Assembly (NCBI RefSeq): GCF_003259895.1
Contig: NZ_QLME01000003.1
Span: forward strand, 152,035-216,034
Source: Halanaerobium saccharolyticum
GTDB lineage: Bacteria > Bacillota > Halanaerobiia > Halanaerobiales > Halanaerobiaceae
Direction: 5' to 3'
DNA: 64,000 bases
Shown here: one piece after another, positions 16,717 to 26,349 of the stretch
Layout of the letters: each line of letters starts with the position of its first letter
Position numbering within the stretch: position 1 is the first letter of the stretch
Notes under the pieces: model-generated
Databases searched by the model: none
The model's input: the letters and a program-made list of their open reading frames with translations, nothing else
What the model was told of the DNA's origin: nothing
Made by a program: the position numbers and the translations under genes

Positions 16717-18110
16717 TGTCTAAACTGGGTAAAAAATTATTTGTTATTTTTTTAGTACTTGTTATTCTTTCTTTATTGTTGGTTGGAGTCTTTATTAATT
16801 TTTCTGTTGGAGAAAGATTTGATAATTTTATTAATTTACAGAGAGAGGAAAATATTAGCGAACTGGCTGCAGTACTCAGTGAACACTTGCAAAATAATGA
16901 TTTTGATAGTGTTCAGGCTGTAGTTGATAATTTCAGCAGAACTAATAGAATTCCAATCTGGGTTGAGAATAATAGAGGTGAATTTATTTATTTTTCTGCT
17001 CAGCATAATCAGATGTCCCAGATGATGAGAAGAATGGGAATGAACCAGAATCGCCATCTGAATATCAGGCAGCTTCCTGCTGATCTTCCGGGACAGACAA
17101 ATTATAAAGAAGTTATTGTGGATGATCAAAAATTGCTGACCCTGTACTGGAAAGATATTAACCCTGAAAACCAGCTCGATTCAGATTTATATAATTATTT
17201 TAAAAGAAATATCTATCAATCAATAATATTTAGTGCTTTAGTTGTAATTTTGATAATTATAATCTTATCATTTATTTTATCTAAGAAAGTAACAATGCCT
17301 TTAATCAAAATTAAAAAAGCTGCTCTTGAGGTAGCTCAAGGTAATTATCAGCAGAATGTTGCAAGCAAGGGAGATGACGAATTATCTGAACTGGTAGATG
17401 CCTTTAATTTAATGAGTAAAAAACTATTAAAACTTGAAAAAATCAGAAAGGAATCAACTTCTGATCTAGCTCATGAATTAAGGACACCACTGACAACCAT
17501 TAAAGGTTATCTGGAAGCAATAGAAGATGGGAAAATAGATCTTAATCAGCAGAGCATGACTGAAATGCAGGAAGAAACACAGAGAATGACCATTTTGATT
17601 GATAAATTAAATGAATTTGCTGAAGCTCAAAATAAAATATTTAATTTAGAGGAAAAACAGGTTAATATAACTCCAATAATTAAAAAAATAATAAAACAGC
17701 AGCAAAATTATTTAAATGAAAAGAATATAAATCTAAATTTAATGCTTAAAGAAGAGCTTTGTCTTCAAGGTGACCCCAATAGTTTATTTCAAATTTTTAA
17801 CAACTTTATAGAAAATGCAATCAAATATAATATTCAAAATGGGAAAATTGAAATAAAAGCTTCAGCAGAAAAAAATAATTTAATTGTTTATATTCAGGAT
17901 AGTGGAATTGGAATTGATGACAGTGATCTACCATTTATTTTCGAAAGATTTTATAGAGGAGATAAATCAAGAAATTCTCAAAATAAGGGTACAGGTATCG
18001 GCCTGGCAGTTGCCAAAGAATTAATGGAAGCTCATCAGGGAAAAATTGAAGTTGAAACTAATGAACAGGGGACTTTATTTAAGCTAATTTTTAAAAGAAC
18101 TAAAGATTAA
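16716..18110 (+). CDS. Sensor histidine kinase with Met-rich extracytoplasmic domain
   Basis: 464 residues: TM1 (about 8-30), an extracytoplasmic sensor (about 31-167), TM2 (168-190), HAMP (191-245), HisKA with H253 in 'STSDLAHELRTPLT', and HATPase_c with 'NNFIENAIKY', 'DSGIGIDDSDLPFIFERFYR' and 'GTGIGLAVAKEL'. The sensor contains a cluster of five methionines and flanking histidines between residues 97 and 114 ('HNQMSQMMRRMGMNQNRH'), the kind of cluster that binds soft metals such as copper or silver. The ligand is otherwise unknown. It is co-transcribed with the response regulator. Confidence 0.92.
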   Translation: MSKLGKKLFVIFLVLVILSLLLVGVFINFSVGERFDNFINLQREENISELAAVLSEHLQNNDFDSVQAVVDNFSRTNRIPIWVENNRGEFIYFSAQHNQMSQMMRRMGMNQNRHLNIRQLPADLPGQTNYKEVIVDDQKLLTLYWKDINPENQLDSDLYNYFKRNIYQSIIFSALVVILIIIILSFILSKKVTMPLIKIKKAALEVAQGNYQQNVASKGDDELSELVDAFNLMSKKLLKLEKIRKESTSDLAHELRTPLTTIKGYLEAIEDGKIDLNQQSMTEMQEETQRMTILIDKLNEFAEAQNKIFNLEEKQVNITPIIKKIIKQQQNYLNEKNINLNLMLKEELCLQGDPNSLFQIFNNFIENAIKYNIQNGKIEIKASAEKNNLIVYIQDSGIGIDDSDLPFIFERFYRGDKSRNSQNKGTGIGLAVAKELMEAHQGKIEVETNEQGTLFKLIFKRTKD

Positions 18111-18196
18111 TTTAAAGGATTATTATACTTTATATTGAAATTAAAACTTAGCGTGGAATATATTAATTATTATTAGATTTAAGAGGAGTGATAGGA

Positions 18197-18847
18197 TTGG
18201 ATTTAAATCGTATTTGGAATTTATTGACACTGGGTGGACCAATGACTATACCACTTTTAATTGCATCGGTATTTAGTCTGGCTGTAATTATTGAAAAAGC
18301 AATTTTCTTTTACAGAAATAATGATAACAATTTTAGATTAATTAAGAGAATTGAAATTCTTGTTGAAGAAGGGGATATTTTAAGTGCTTTAAATGAATTA
18401 AAAGGCAAAAAAAGTACAAATGCAAAACTTTTGTCAACAGCATTAGCTCACAATAGTGAAGACCCATCACGTTTACGTGAGGTTTTACAGGCTGTAGGAG
18501 AAGATGAAATAAAAAAAATGGAGAGACATCTTCCGATTTTAGATGTTGTAGCGATGATTTCTCCTTTGCTGGGTCTTTTAGGTACAGTAATGGGAATTAT
18601 TAGCAGTTTTAATATTTTAGGTACTGCTGCAGGGGCAGCAAATCCAGCTCAGATAAGTTCTGGTATTGCAGCTGCTTTAATTAGTACTGCTTTAGGACTT
18701 ATAATTGCTATTCCAACTGCTATCTTTTATTCATATTTTGCTCATAAAGTAGAAAGAAAAGCTCATCAGATGAATTTAAGTATGGTAGAAATTGTCGATG
18801 TTGTCAGCAATAATAGAGGTGACAGTGATGTTCAAAACTACTCTTAA
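18197..18847 (+). CDS. exbB: ExbB/TolQ-type proton-channel protein
   Basis: A MotA/TolQ/ExbB family inner-membrane protein: one TM helix near residues 15-38, a cytoplasmic region, then two TM helices including 'MISPLLGLLGTVMGIISSFN' and 'QISSGIAAALISTALGLIIA', the family signature that lines the proton path. TTG at 18197 is preferred (AGGAG 8 bases upstream) over GTG 18188. With ExbD it energises TonB using the proton motive force. First gene of a run exbB-exbD-tonB. Confidence 0.9.
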   Translation: MDLNRIWNLLTLGGPMTIPLLIASVFSLAVIIEKAIFFYRNNDNNFRLIKRIEILVEEGDILSALNELKGKKSTNAKLLSTALAHNSEDPSRLREVLQAVGEDEIKKMERHLPILDVVAMISPLLGLLGTVMGIISSFNILGTAAGAANPAQISSGIAAALISTALGLIIAIPTAIFYSYFAHKVERKAHQMNLSMVEIVDVVSNNRGDSDVQNYS

Positions 18848-19232
18848 GAAAAAAAGTACTATCAATATAATCCCAATGATTGATGTTATCTTTTTTCTTT
18901 TAGTATTTTTTATGCTTTTTACAACATTTAGGACAACCCCTGAAGGAATTGAAATGCAGCTACCAAAGGCAGTAACAGCTACAGAACAGAATACAGAGAA
19001 TTTTATAGTACAGATTGATTCAGAGGGGAATTATTATTATGAAGATCAATCTTTGGGGTTAAATCAAATAATTTCGGAAGCAGAAGTGGCGAATAATGAA
19101 AATACAAATTTAACAATTGTGATTAGTGCTGATAGGAATACACGTTATGAAAATGTAGTATCTTTAATGGATGGTATGCGTAATGTGGGTATCACACGAC
19201 TGGCACTAGCTGCAGATAAAGAAGGTAGTTAA
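18828..19232 (+). CDS. exbD: ExbD/TolR-type protein
   Basis: One N-terminal TM helix carrying the essential aspartate in 'NIIPMIDVIFFLLVFFML', then a periplasmic domain with 'VVISADRNTRYENVVSLMDG'. ATG at 18828 follows GAGGTGACA and overlaps exbB by 20 bases; an upstream ATG at 18792 has no ribosome binding site. Length from this start is 134 residues, normal for ExbD. Partner of ExbB and the TonB protein that follows. Confidence 0.9.
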   Translation: MFKTTLKKKSTINIIPMIDVIFFLLVFFMLFTTFRTTPEGIEMQLPKAVTATEQNTENFIVQIDSEGNYYYEDQSLGLNQIISEAEVANNENTNLTIVISADRNTRYENVVSLMDGMRNVGITRLALAADKEGS

Positions 19233-19247
19233 TGGGATGGTGAATTT

Positions 19248-20375
19248 ATGCCTAATAACAATGATGATAGAAAATTACTGCTTTATATAAGTGTCTCAAT
19301 AATTTTACATCTTTTAATTCTTTATTTTCTTCCAATTGGTTTTCTGCATGGGAGCGCTCAGAGTGAGAGCGAATTAAATGATTACGGTTATGTGCAGATG
19401 GTCGACTATCAGCCTGCTCCTTTAGAAGAGGAAAATGTTGAAGAGGAGACAGAATTAACTGAAGATCCAGCAGAGGAAGAACTGGAAGAAATTGAAGAAG
19501 AGGTAGTTGAGGAAGAACCTGCGCCGGAATCTGAACCAGAACCAGAAGAAGAAATTTCTGAACCGGAACCGGAGCCGGAGCCAGTAGTTGAAGAAGAAAC
19601 TGAATTGGAAGCTGAGGTAGAAACTGAATCCGAAAGCGAAAATATAGAAGAAACTGAAATGGATACGGATATTGAGTCAGAAGCAGAACAAGTGGAAAAA
19701 CATGAACTGGAACCTGAGCCAGATCCGGAAGCAGCTGAAGTTGAACCTGAGCCAGAACCTGAACCTACACCTGAGGAAAGTGTAGAGGAAAGTGAAGAAG
19801 ATTTGATGGCAAGTGAAGAAAGTGAAAGTGAGGTAGAAGTTGTTCAGGAAGCTGATTCTGAGGAAGAGGTTGAAACAGAACAGGTTGATCCTACTGCTGA
19901 AAATACTGAAGCAGATGAAGAAATTACAGAGGAAAATATAGAAGCAGAACCAGAGGAATCCACTGAAGAAATAGAAGAGCCTGCAGCAGAAGAAACTGCT
20001 CAGGAAAGTTCAACTGAACAGGAGGAAAAAGAAGTTAACCCACCACCTCCACCTACTTCAGGAGATTTAATTGGTTTAATTGAGCCTCCAACTTTCCCCA
20101 AAGATTTAGTAGGTAGCCGTTCTGAAGGTACAGTTAGGTTGACAGTCCAGATTTCACCTGGAGGTACTGTTAATAATATTCAGATTGTAGAAACTTCTGG
20201 ACATGATTCTATGGATAGAGTAGCACAGCTAACTCTTGAACACGGTTGGGAATTTAAAGAGTATCAGAGGCCTTATAGAATTCCAGTCTCAGTAAGATAT
20301 TTTATAGATGAATCTGATAATACTCAGGTAGAGGTTGATATTGGCGAAGTTGAATTTGTTTCTGGAGGTGAGTGA
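19248..20375 (+). CDS. tonB: TonB-like energy transducer with a long acidic linker
   Basis: 375 residues: N-terminal TM helix (about 10-30), a very long Glu/Pro/Glu-Val linker (about 55-265, many EPEPEPE runs), then 'PPPPPT' and a C-terminal TonB domain of about 100 residues with 'EGTVRLTVQISPGGTVNNIQ' and 'PYRIPVSVRYF'. The linker is strongly acidic, unlike the Pro-Lys linkers of proteobacterial TonB. It follows exbB and exbD directly, showing a double-membrane envelope. No TonB-dependent receptor is encoded nearby. Confidence 0.88.
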   Translation: MPNNNDDRKLLLYISVSIILHLLILYFLPIGFLHGSAQSESELNDYGYVQMVDYQPAPLEEENVEEETELTEDPAEEELEEIEEEVVEEEPAPESEPEPEEEISEPEPEPEPVVEEETELEAEVETESESENIEETEMDTDIESEAEQVEKHELEPEPDPEAAEVEPEPEPEPTPEESVEESEEDLMASEESESEVEVVQEADSEEEVETEQVDPTAENTEADEEITEENIEAEPEESTEEIEEPAAEETAQESSTEQEEKEVNPPPPPTSGDLIGLIEPPTFPKDLVGSRSEGTVRLTVQISPGGTVNNIQIVETSGHDSMDRVAQLTLEHGWEFKEYQRPYRIPVSVRYFIDESDNTQVEVDIGEVEFVSGGE

Positions 20376-20381
20376 TAATTA

Positions 20382-22370
20382 ATGTATAAATACAGAAAGA
20401 TTCTTATAATTGCGCTGCTTATAATTTTAGTTTTTAGTTTCAAGACAGCAGCTCAGAATAATTTTTTCCAGAACGAAGATGAGCATAACAATCTTCGTTT
20501 TGGAAATGAATATATAGTAATTGTAGTAAATCAAAATGAAAATTCACAGGGAAGATTTGCTGTAGAAACAACTGGTGGAGCTCCGGCAAGAGAAAATGAT
20601 GACAATAAGCCTTTAATCTATGGTCGACCAAATCCCTGGACTTCATACACATCACTCTGGATTAATGAAGAAAAATATGTATTTGGTGGTACAACAGAAA
20701 GAAGAGCAGGTGATGGTGCAAAATATGGTGAAGTAATTCAGGAACCCACTGTTGAAGATAATCAAATAATTACTAAAACTCGTTTTGATAATATTGTAGT
20801 TGAACAAATTCTGTCAATAGTAAAAAGTTCAACAACTGGACTTGCAGATAGTGCTCAAATACAGTATAGAGTTATCAATGAGGGTGATCAGGAAGAAAAA
20901 GTAGGCTTGAGAGTGATGCTGGACACAATGCTTGGAGAAAATGATGGAGCACCTTTTAGATTAGGTGAAGACACTATTTCAACTGATAAGTTATATTATA
21001 ATAAACAGCTTGATGATTTCTGGCAGGCTTTTGATAGTGTTTCTAATCCGCAGGTTACCTCTCAGGGGTCATTTATTGGCCCTGATGTAAGTACACCAGA
21101 TAGAGTTTATTTTTCTGACTGGGGTAGTCTGGCTGATGGTGTCTGGGATTTTGATTTTAATCCAGGGCAGGAATTTATTCGTAAAGGTGAATATGAGATT
21201 GACAGCGCCATGGCTATGTACTGGGTACCTGAGATGATTGAACCAGGAGAAAGCAAAACTTATATTACAAAGTATGGACTTGGTGGAATTACAATTGTTC
21301 CTGGAATTTTATCTCTGGGAGTTACATCACCGGCTGAAGTTACTTTGGATGAAAACAATCAAAGTTTTCCTGTTGTTGCTTATTTAGAAAACACTTCTGA
21401 AATCAATGCTCGTAATGTATCAATAGAAATTGAGCTGCCTGATAATTTTAGTGCTGAAGAAGCCAGCAGAAATCTTGGTGATATGGCACCAGAAGATATC
21501 TCTCAAATCACCTGGAATGTAAGAGCTGATAATAGAAACAATCTTCCAGAAGAGATGACTTATCGGGTTATAGTTGATGCAGATAACACTGATTCTAATG
21601 AGGTGGAAAGAAGAGTTGAATTTTTAGGTCCACCAGAATTAAATGCTAATATCACTCTGATGGAAGAAGTAGAATCAGTTGACGGTAGATTAGAGCCAAA
21701 TCCATTTAGAATTCAGGCTGAAATTAATAATTCTGGAGAAACATCTCTATATGGTGTTGAAGCAGAGTTGATTTTACCACCTGGATTAGTGACTGCAAGC
21801 AGTGAAAAAAGCAAAAAGAATCTTGGTATTTTAAGACAGGAAGAAATTATTAATATTAATTGGGCGATAGAAGCTTTAAGAGTTGATGGAACTTTACCCT
21901 TTGCCCTAAAAGTAAGTGGTTTAAATAACTATCAGAAAACAATTGTCGAAGAAATTAGTTTACCAGAATTAAGACCATTAATTTTACTTAGAGAAACTAA
22001 GGGTCAGCAAGATGAAAATTATTATTCTGTTGATATTGTTGCTGCTAATATTGCAGAAGCAGAAAATATTAGCTTTGAGCTTAATTATAACAGTGATAAT
22101 TTATTGTTGACACATATCTCTCGTGGTGATTTCTTTGTTGGTGATAATAATTTACTGCCCTTTAACAGACCAGATCGTTCTGAAATAGGAAAAGTTTTAT
22201 TTAATCAAGAATTTCCTTTTAATAAAGCAAATGGTGTTATTGCGACTGTTCATTTTAAGTTAAAAGAAGACAGTCCAGGCAGTATAAGCATTGACAATCT
22301 TGAAGCTGTAAATGGTCCTGGAAATCCATTTCAAATTAAAATCAGAAATATTTTAGAGGAGGAAAATTAA
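20382..22370 (+). CDS. Large secreted protein with Ig-like repeats and cohesin-like C-terminal domain
   Basis: 662 residues with a signal peptide (about 25 residues, ending TAAQ). The N-terminal 300 residues form an unrecognised beta-rich domain. Two copies of a roughly 110-residue DUF11/CARDB-like Ig module follow (around 310-535), both with a 'L..P..I..LG.......I.W' pattern ending in 'ITWNVRA' and 'INWAIEA'. The last 120 residues ('FELNYNSDNLLLTHISRGDF' and 'VIATVHFKLKEDSPG') resemble a cohesin fold. It starts 6 bases after tonB and is followed at once by the SLH protein, so it is part of the same operon. Role unknown; an extracytoplasmic partner of the TonB system is an inference from position. 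Confidence 0.7.
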   Translation: MYKYRKILIIALLIILVFSFKTAAQNNFFQNEDEHNNLRFGNEYIVIVVNQNENSQGRFAVETTGGAPARENDDNKPLIYGRPNPWTSYTSLWINEEKYVFGGTTERRAGDGAKYGEVIQEPTVEDNQIITKTRFDNIVVEQILSIVKSSTTGLADSAQIQYRVINEGDQEEKVGLRVMLDTMLGENDGAPFRLGEDTISTDKLYYNKQLDDFWQAFDSVSNPQVTSQGSFIGPDVSTPDRVYFSDWGSLADGVWDFDFNPGQEFIRKGEYEIDSAMAMYWVPEMIEPGESKTYITKYGLGGITIVPGILSLGVTSPAEVTLDENNQSFPVVAYLENTSEINARNVSIEIELPDNFSAEEASRNLGDMAPEDISQITWNVRADNRNNLPEEMTYRVIVDADNTDSNEVERRVEFLGPPELNANITLMEEVESVDGRLEPNPFRIQAEINNSGETSLYGVEAELILPPGLVTASSEKSKKNLGILRQEEIININWAIEALRVDGTLPFALKVSGLNNYQKTIVEEISLPELRPLILLRETKGQQDENYYSVDIVAANIAEAENISFELNYNSDNLLLTHISRGDFFVGDNNLLPFNRPDRSEIGKVLFNQEFPFNKANGVIATVHFKLKEDSPGSISIDNLEAVNGPGNPFQIKIRNILEEEN

Positions 22371-23111
22371 ATGTTAAAATATAAAAGTATTTTTTCGGTA
22401 ACTTTATTATTAATCTTAATTTTTAGTGTGGGTGCATTTGCACAACAATTTGATGATGTACCTCGTGATCACTGGGCTTATGATAGTGTGCAGACTTTAG
22501 CAGAAAGAGGATATTTAAGTTTATATTCCGGGGAAGACTTTAACGGTGAAGAACCTTTGACTAGATATGAAATGGCAGAAATAATTGCCAATGTATTAGA
22601 AAATACTACTGCTGGAGGGACAGCATCTCAAAGTCTTTCAGAAGAAGATGTTGATGTTATTCGCGAATTATCTTTAGAATTTAGAGACGAACTAGTTACT
22701 GTTGCTGAGAGACAGAAAAACTTTGAAGAAAGATTAAACAGTTTAGAAGATACTAACCAGATTCAGGATGAAGATATAGCAAATATTAATGTTAGAGTTT
22801 CAGAGATGCAGGAGGACGTTCAAAAAGTATCTAGTTTAGAGGAAAGTGTTAATCAAATTGACAGTCAGATTGCCAGTCTGGAAGATGAATTAGCTGCTAT
22901 TCAGGAGGAAGGTTTATCCGGCGAGCAGCTGCAAGAACTGGAAGACAATCAGAGTGTAAATATGACTAGAATAGAAGAACTTGAAAACAGAATTGAAGAA
23001 TTGGAAGCAGAAAGAACTGCTGCAGCAGAGGAAACTGCTGAAGATAGCGCTTCGTCTCTAAACACAGGCTATATAATTGGTGGTTTAGCTTTACTGGCCT
23101 TAATACTTTAA
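22371..23111 (+). CDS. SLH-domain, coiled-coil, C-terminally anchored envelope protein
   Basis: 246 residues: signal peptide (about 25 residues, AFA before QQF), one S-layer homology domain (about 26-75, 'FDDVPRDHWAYDSVQTLAER' and 'PLTRYEMAEIIANVL'), a coiled coil (about 90-220), and a short hydrophobic C-terminal segment (residues 232-246). In diderm Firmicutes SLH domains of outer-membrane proteins grip peptidoglycan polymers. The order SLH, coil, hydrophobic anchor recalls Omp-alpha, the periplasm-spanning tether of Thermotoga, and not the OmpM porins, which carry a beta barrel. It starts at the base after the previous stop. Confidence 0.8.
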   Translation: MLKYKSIFSVTLLLILIFSVGAFAQQFDDVPRDHWAYDSVQTLAERGYLSLYSGEDFNGEEPLTRYEMAEIIANVLENTTAGGTASQSLSEEDVDVIRELSLEFRDELVTVAERQKNFEERLNSLEDTNQIQDEDIANINVRVSEMQEDVQKVSSLEESVNQIDSQIASLEDELAAIQEEGLSGEQLQELEDNQSVNMTRIEELENRIEELEAERTAAAEETAEDSASSLNTGYIIGGLALLALIL

Positions 23112-23157
23112 TACCAGGCTAAATTATAATAATTAATTGATTAAGGAGAGTAATTTT

Positions 23158-23748
23158 ATGCAGAGGATTCATTTTAAAAAGATAATTATATCTCTAGCTT
23201 TAATTATGATATTAAATGCAGTATTTTTACCCTATATTATGCCATCTGCTGAGCTTAAAGCAGCTTCTATTGAAAAGGAAGATATTTATACCGGATTAGG
23301 ACTTATGTTTTTGTTAGTTGTTCTTTCCGGTGGCGGAGATAACAAAAATGAAGCTGTTAGAAGTGATGACTTTCATAGTTATAAAAACTTTAGTGCAGAT
23401 GAAATAGAAATACTGGCCAGCATTATCAATGCAGAAGCTAGAGGTGAGAGTTATGACGGAAAAGTTGCAGTGGGAGCTGTGATTATTAACAGAGTTTATC
23501 ATCCTTCTTTTCCCAATTCTATTAGAGAAGTTGTCTATCAATCAGGTCAATTTACTCCTGTGGAAAATGGAATGATTAATCTTTCCCCTGATAGTGATTC
23601 GTTTAAAGCTGCTTATGATGCAGTAAGCGGTCTGGATCCAAGTCAGGGAAGCCTGTATTTTTATAATCCGGCTAAATCGAGAAACCCATCCTTCTTTGCT
23701 GGCAGAGAAAAGGTTGTAACTATAGGGAATCATGTGTTTTTAAAATAA
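23158..23748 (+). CDS. SleB-like cell-wall hydrolase
   Basis: 196 residues with an N-terminal signal or anchor, a second hydrophobic stretch around 47-60, then a Hydrolase_2 (SleB) domain in the last 110 residues with the catalytic glutamate in 'IINAEARGES' and the family segments 'VAVGAVIINRVYHPSFP' and 'QFTPVENG'. Family members are lytic transglycosylases or amidases acting on cortex or wall peptidoglycan. ATG at 23158 follows AAGGAGAG. No separate cortex-binding domain is seen, so a role in wall turnover and not spore germination is possible. Last gene of the envelope run. Confidence 0.85.
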   Translation: MQRIHFKKIIISLALIMILNAVFLPYIMPSAELKAASIEKEDIYTGLGLMFLLVVLSGGGDNKNEAVRSDDFHSYKNFSADEIEILASIINAEARGESYDGKVAVGAVIINRVYHPSFPNSIREVVYQSGQFTPVENGMINLSPDSDSFKAAYDAVSGLDPSQGSLYFYNPAKSRNPSFFAGREKVVTIGNHVFLK

Positions 23749-23762
23749 ATATTAGCTAAGAT

Positions 23763-23798
23763 AAAACCTCAGCCATTTTAATCATTGGCTGAGGTTTT
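23763..23798. terminator. Bidirectional terminator
   Basis: AAAACCTCAGCCA and TGGCTGAGGTTTT form a perfect 13-bp stem between convergent genes, with A-runs and T-runs on both sides. Confidence 0.9.
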
Positions 23799-23822
23799 CC
23801 TATATAATATTAAATTAGATTT

Positions 23823-26207
23823 TTATTCAGTTTCAATAATTTTTTCTACTGCTACTATCTTTTCAAAATTAAGATTTTTAGTCACCTGATACATATTCCC
23901 CCCGGCTGAGGTTTCAGGTATATCATTAACTTTAATTTCATTAATCTCTCCATTTTTAGCAGCAATTAGTATTTTATCATCTTTTACTGCCTTCACTGCA
24001 CCTGCTAATTTATAATTTGTATTGGAGAAAATTCTTATACCTCTGCCATTTCTTTTTTGAGCTCTAAAATTACTCAGTTTAATTTTATTAGCTCTACCAT
24101 CATCGCTAATTGAGACTAAGAAATTATCCTGATCAAAAGTATTAAAGTACAGTACCTGATCATTTTTGCCTAAGTTTATTGCCTTACTGCCCAGAGTGTT
24201 GCGTCCTGTAGTAGAGAAGGTATCCCCACTAAATCTGATCAAATACCCATTTTTGCTGACTACAACTAAATCCTGAACAGAGTCAGTTTTTTCAACATTA
24301 ATCAGCTGATCATCATCTAATTTAATTGCTCTAATATGGCTGTAATTTGTTCTGTATTCATCAGCACTACTTCTCTTAATTAAGCCTGATTGGGTGGCAA
24401 AGGTATAATATTGATCTTTAGTGTCGGCGGCTTTTTTAGCTAAAATATTAAGTGAAATAATATTTTCTTTCATTGGGATCTGAAGATATTTACTTAAATT
24501 ATCACCTGTGGCCAGACCGTGATGTTCTTCAATATCATGAACCTGTAAATTATATACTTCTCCCTGATCGCTAAAGAATAGAAGCTGATCCAGGGACGAA
24601 CCTTCAACAGTTGAGATCAAATAATCATTTTTTGCTGATCTTAAGCTTTTAAATTCATCATTTCTTTTAATAATTCCGCGATAGGAAAGAGAAAGAACCG
24701 CATTTTTTTCTTTAATTAAATCATCTTTAGTAATTTCAGCCTTACTATCATCAGCAATAATATCAGTTCTACGCTGATCATTAAAACGTTTTTTGATTTC
24801 TTTTAGTTCTTCTCGAAGAACATTATTTAATTCAGCTTTGTTATCTAAAATGTTTTTATAATAATTTATTTTTTCAGCAAGTTCTTCTCTTTCAGCTTCC
24901 AGCTTTTCAAATTCCATTCCAACAAGCCGCTGCAGCTGCATTTCTAAAATTGACTGTGCCTGTTTTTCTGAAATTTCTAGAGCTTCCATTAATTTATCTT
25001 TTGCTTCCTTTTTAGATTGAGAATTTCTAATGACCTGAATTACTATATCCAGTTCATCAATAGCTCGTTTTAATCCTTCCAGAATATGATAACGATTTTC
25101 GGATTTATTTAAATTATATTCAGTATGATTTTTGATAACTTCTTTCCGGAAATCTAAAAAGTGATTTAAAATTTCTAGAAGTCCCATCACAACAGGTTTT
25201 TTATTATTAAGTGCTAAAAGATTGATTCGAAAATTGTTCTGTAAATTAGTATATTTATATAATCTGTTTAAAGTTAATTCTGGATCAGCACTGCTTTTTA
25301 GTTCAATTACAATTCTAATTCCCTTTTTATCAGATTCATCTCTTAAATCAGAAACAGAAGAAATTTTGCCCTTATTAACCAGCTCAGCTATTTCTTCAAT
25401 TAATTTAGCTTTGTTAACCTGATATGGAATTTCAGTAATAATTAGATTCTGGTGTCTGCCTTCTTTTTCAATCTTACTCTTTGCTCTTAAGGTTATTTTC
25501 CCCTTACCAGTCTCATAGGCAGCTTTAATACCATCATTACCTACTATTGAAGCACCGGTTGGGAAATCGGGACCAGGTAGATGATTATTAATTATTGTAT
25601 CCAGTCGGGCATTAGGATAGTCCAGCAGGTGAATCAGAGCGTCTATAACCTCTCCTAAGTTGTGAGGAGGGATAGAGGTACTCATACCTACGGCAATACC
25701 GCTGGAGCCATTTACTAAAAGATTTGGTATCTTAGAAGGTAAAACCTCCGGTTCCTGGAGGCTGCCGTCAAAGTTATCGATAAAATTAACAGTTTCTTCA
25801 TCTATATTATCTAATAGGGCTTCAGCAATTTCTGTTAATTTTGTCTCTGTATAACGCATAGCAGCAGCACTATCTCCATCAATCGAACCAAAGTTGCCGT
25901 GGCCGTCAATTAATTGATAGCGCTGGTTAAAGTCCTGAGCCATTCTGACCATAGCATCATAAACAGCACTATCACCATGAGGATGGAACTTACCTAAAAC
26001 CTCACCAACCAGACGGGCTGACTTTTTGTGGGGCCTGTTGTGAAGCAGCCCCAGTTCTCGAGCCGCAAAAAGTATTCTTCTATGCACGGGTTTTAAACCG
26101 TCTCTAACATCTGGCAGAGCTCTGCCGATGATTACACTTAAGGAATAATTCAAATAAGCATCTTTCATTTTATCTTCAATTGCAATTGGGTAAATTTCTT
26201 CTTTCAT
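23823..26207 (-). CDS. Type IIA topoisomerase subunit A (ParC/GyrA family)
   Basis: 794 residues with the full breakage-reunion domain: '[19 protein letters not shown]' (31-49), '[19 protein letters not shown]' and the catalytic tyrosine Y119 in '[11 protein letters not shown]', then a six-bladed C-terminal beta-pinwheel. The pinwheel has 'QKRNGRGI' where gyrases carry the GyrA box (QRRGGKG-like), that is a degenerate box with Asn replacing Gly, so topoisomerase IV is favoured but gyrase is not excluded. It is divergent from the subunit B gene with 142 bases between the starts. Cuts and passes DNA duplexes, relaxing or decatenating chromosomes. Confidence 0.92.
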   Translation of the reverse strand: MKEEIYPIAIEDKMKDAYLNYSLSVIIGRALPDVRDGLKPVHRRILFAARELGLLHNRPHKKSARLVGEVLGKFHPHGDSAVYDAMVRMAQDFNQRYQLIDGHGNFGSIDGDSAAAMRYTETKLTEIAEALLDNIDEETVNFIDNFDGSLQEPEVLPSKIPNLLVNGSSGIAVGMSTSIPPHNLGEVIDALIHLLDYPNARLDTIINNHLPGPDFPTGASIVGNDGIKAAYETGKGKITLRAKSKIEKEGRHQNLIITEIPYQVNKAKLIEEIAELVNKGKISSVSDLRDESDKKGIRIVIELKSSADPELTLNRLYKYTNLQNNFRINLLALNNKKPVVMGLLEILNHFLDFRKEVIKNHTEYNLNKSENRYHILEGLKRAIDELDIVIQVIRNSQSKKEAKDKLMEALEISEKQAQSILEMQLQRLVGMEFEKLEAEREELAEKINYYKNILDNKAELNNVLREELKEIKKRFNDQRRTDIIADDSKAEITKDDLIKEKNAVLSLSYRGIIKRNDEFKSLRSAKNDYLISTVEGSSLDQLLFFSDQGEVYNLQVHDIEEHHGLATGDNLSKYLQIPMKENIISLNILAKKAADTKDQYYTFATQSGLIKRSSADEYRTNYSHIRAIKLDDDQLINVEKTDSVQDLVVVSKNGYLIRFSGDTFSTTGRNTLGSKAINLGKNDQVLYFNTFDQDNFLVSISDDGRANKIKLSNFRAQKRNGRGIRIFSNTNYKLAGAVKAVKDDKILIAAKNGEINEIKVNDIPETSAGGNMYQVTKNLNFEKIVAVEKIIETE

Positions 26208-26349
26208 TATCGATCTCCTCTCAAATTAATCGTTTTCTGCTTATTTATAATACCATTTTTATCATAGATTTTGCAAATTTAAAGCTGAATAGACTGGCAT
26301 TCTAAGATTCTCTTTGTTATAATAATGAAATGGAGGATGGTGAAGATCG
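26208..26349. promoter_or_regulatory. Divergent promoter region of the topoisomerase genes
   Basis: On the plus strand TATAAT lies at 26318-26323 with a weak -35 near 26295. On the minus strand a TTGCAA/TATTAT pair is visible around 26237-26270. No extended dyad shared by both promoters is seen. Confidence 0.5.
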
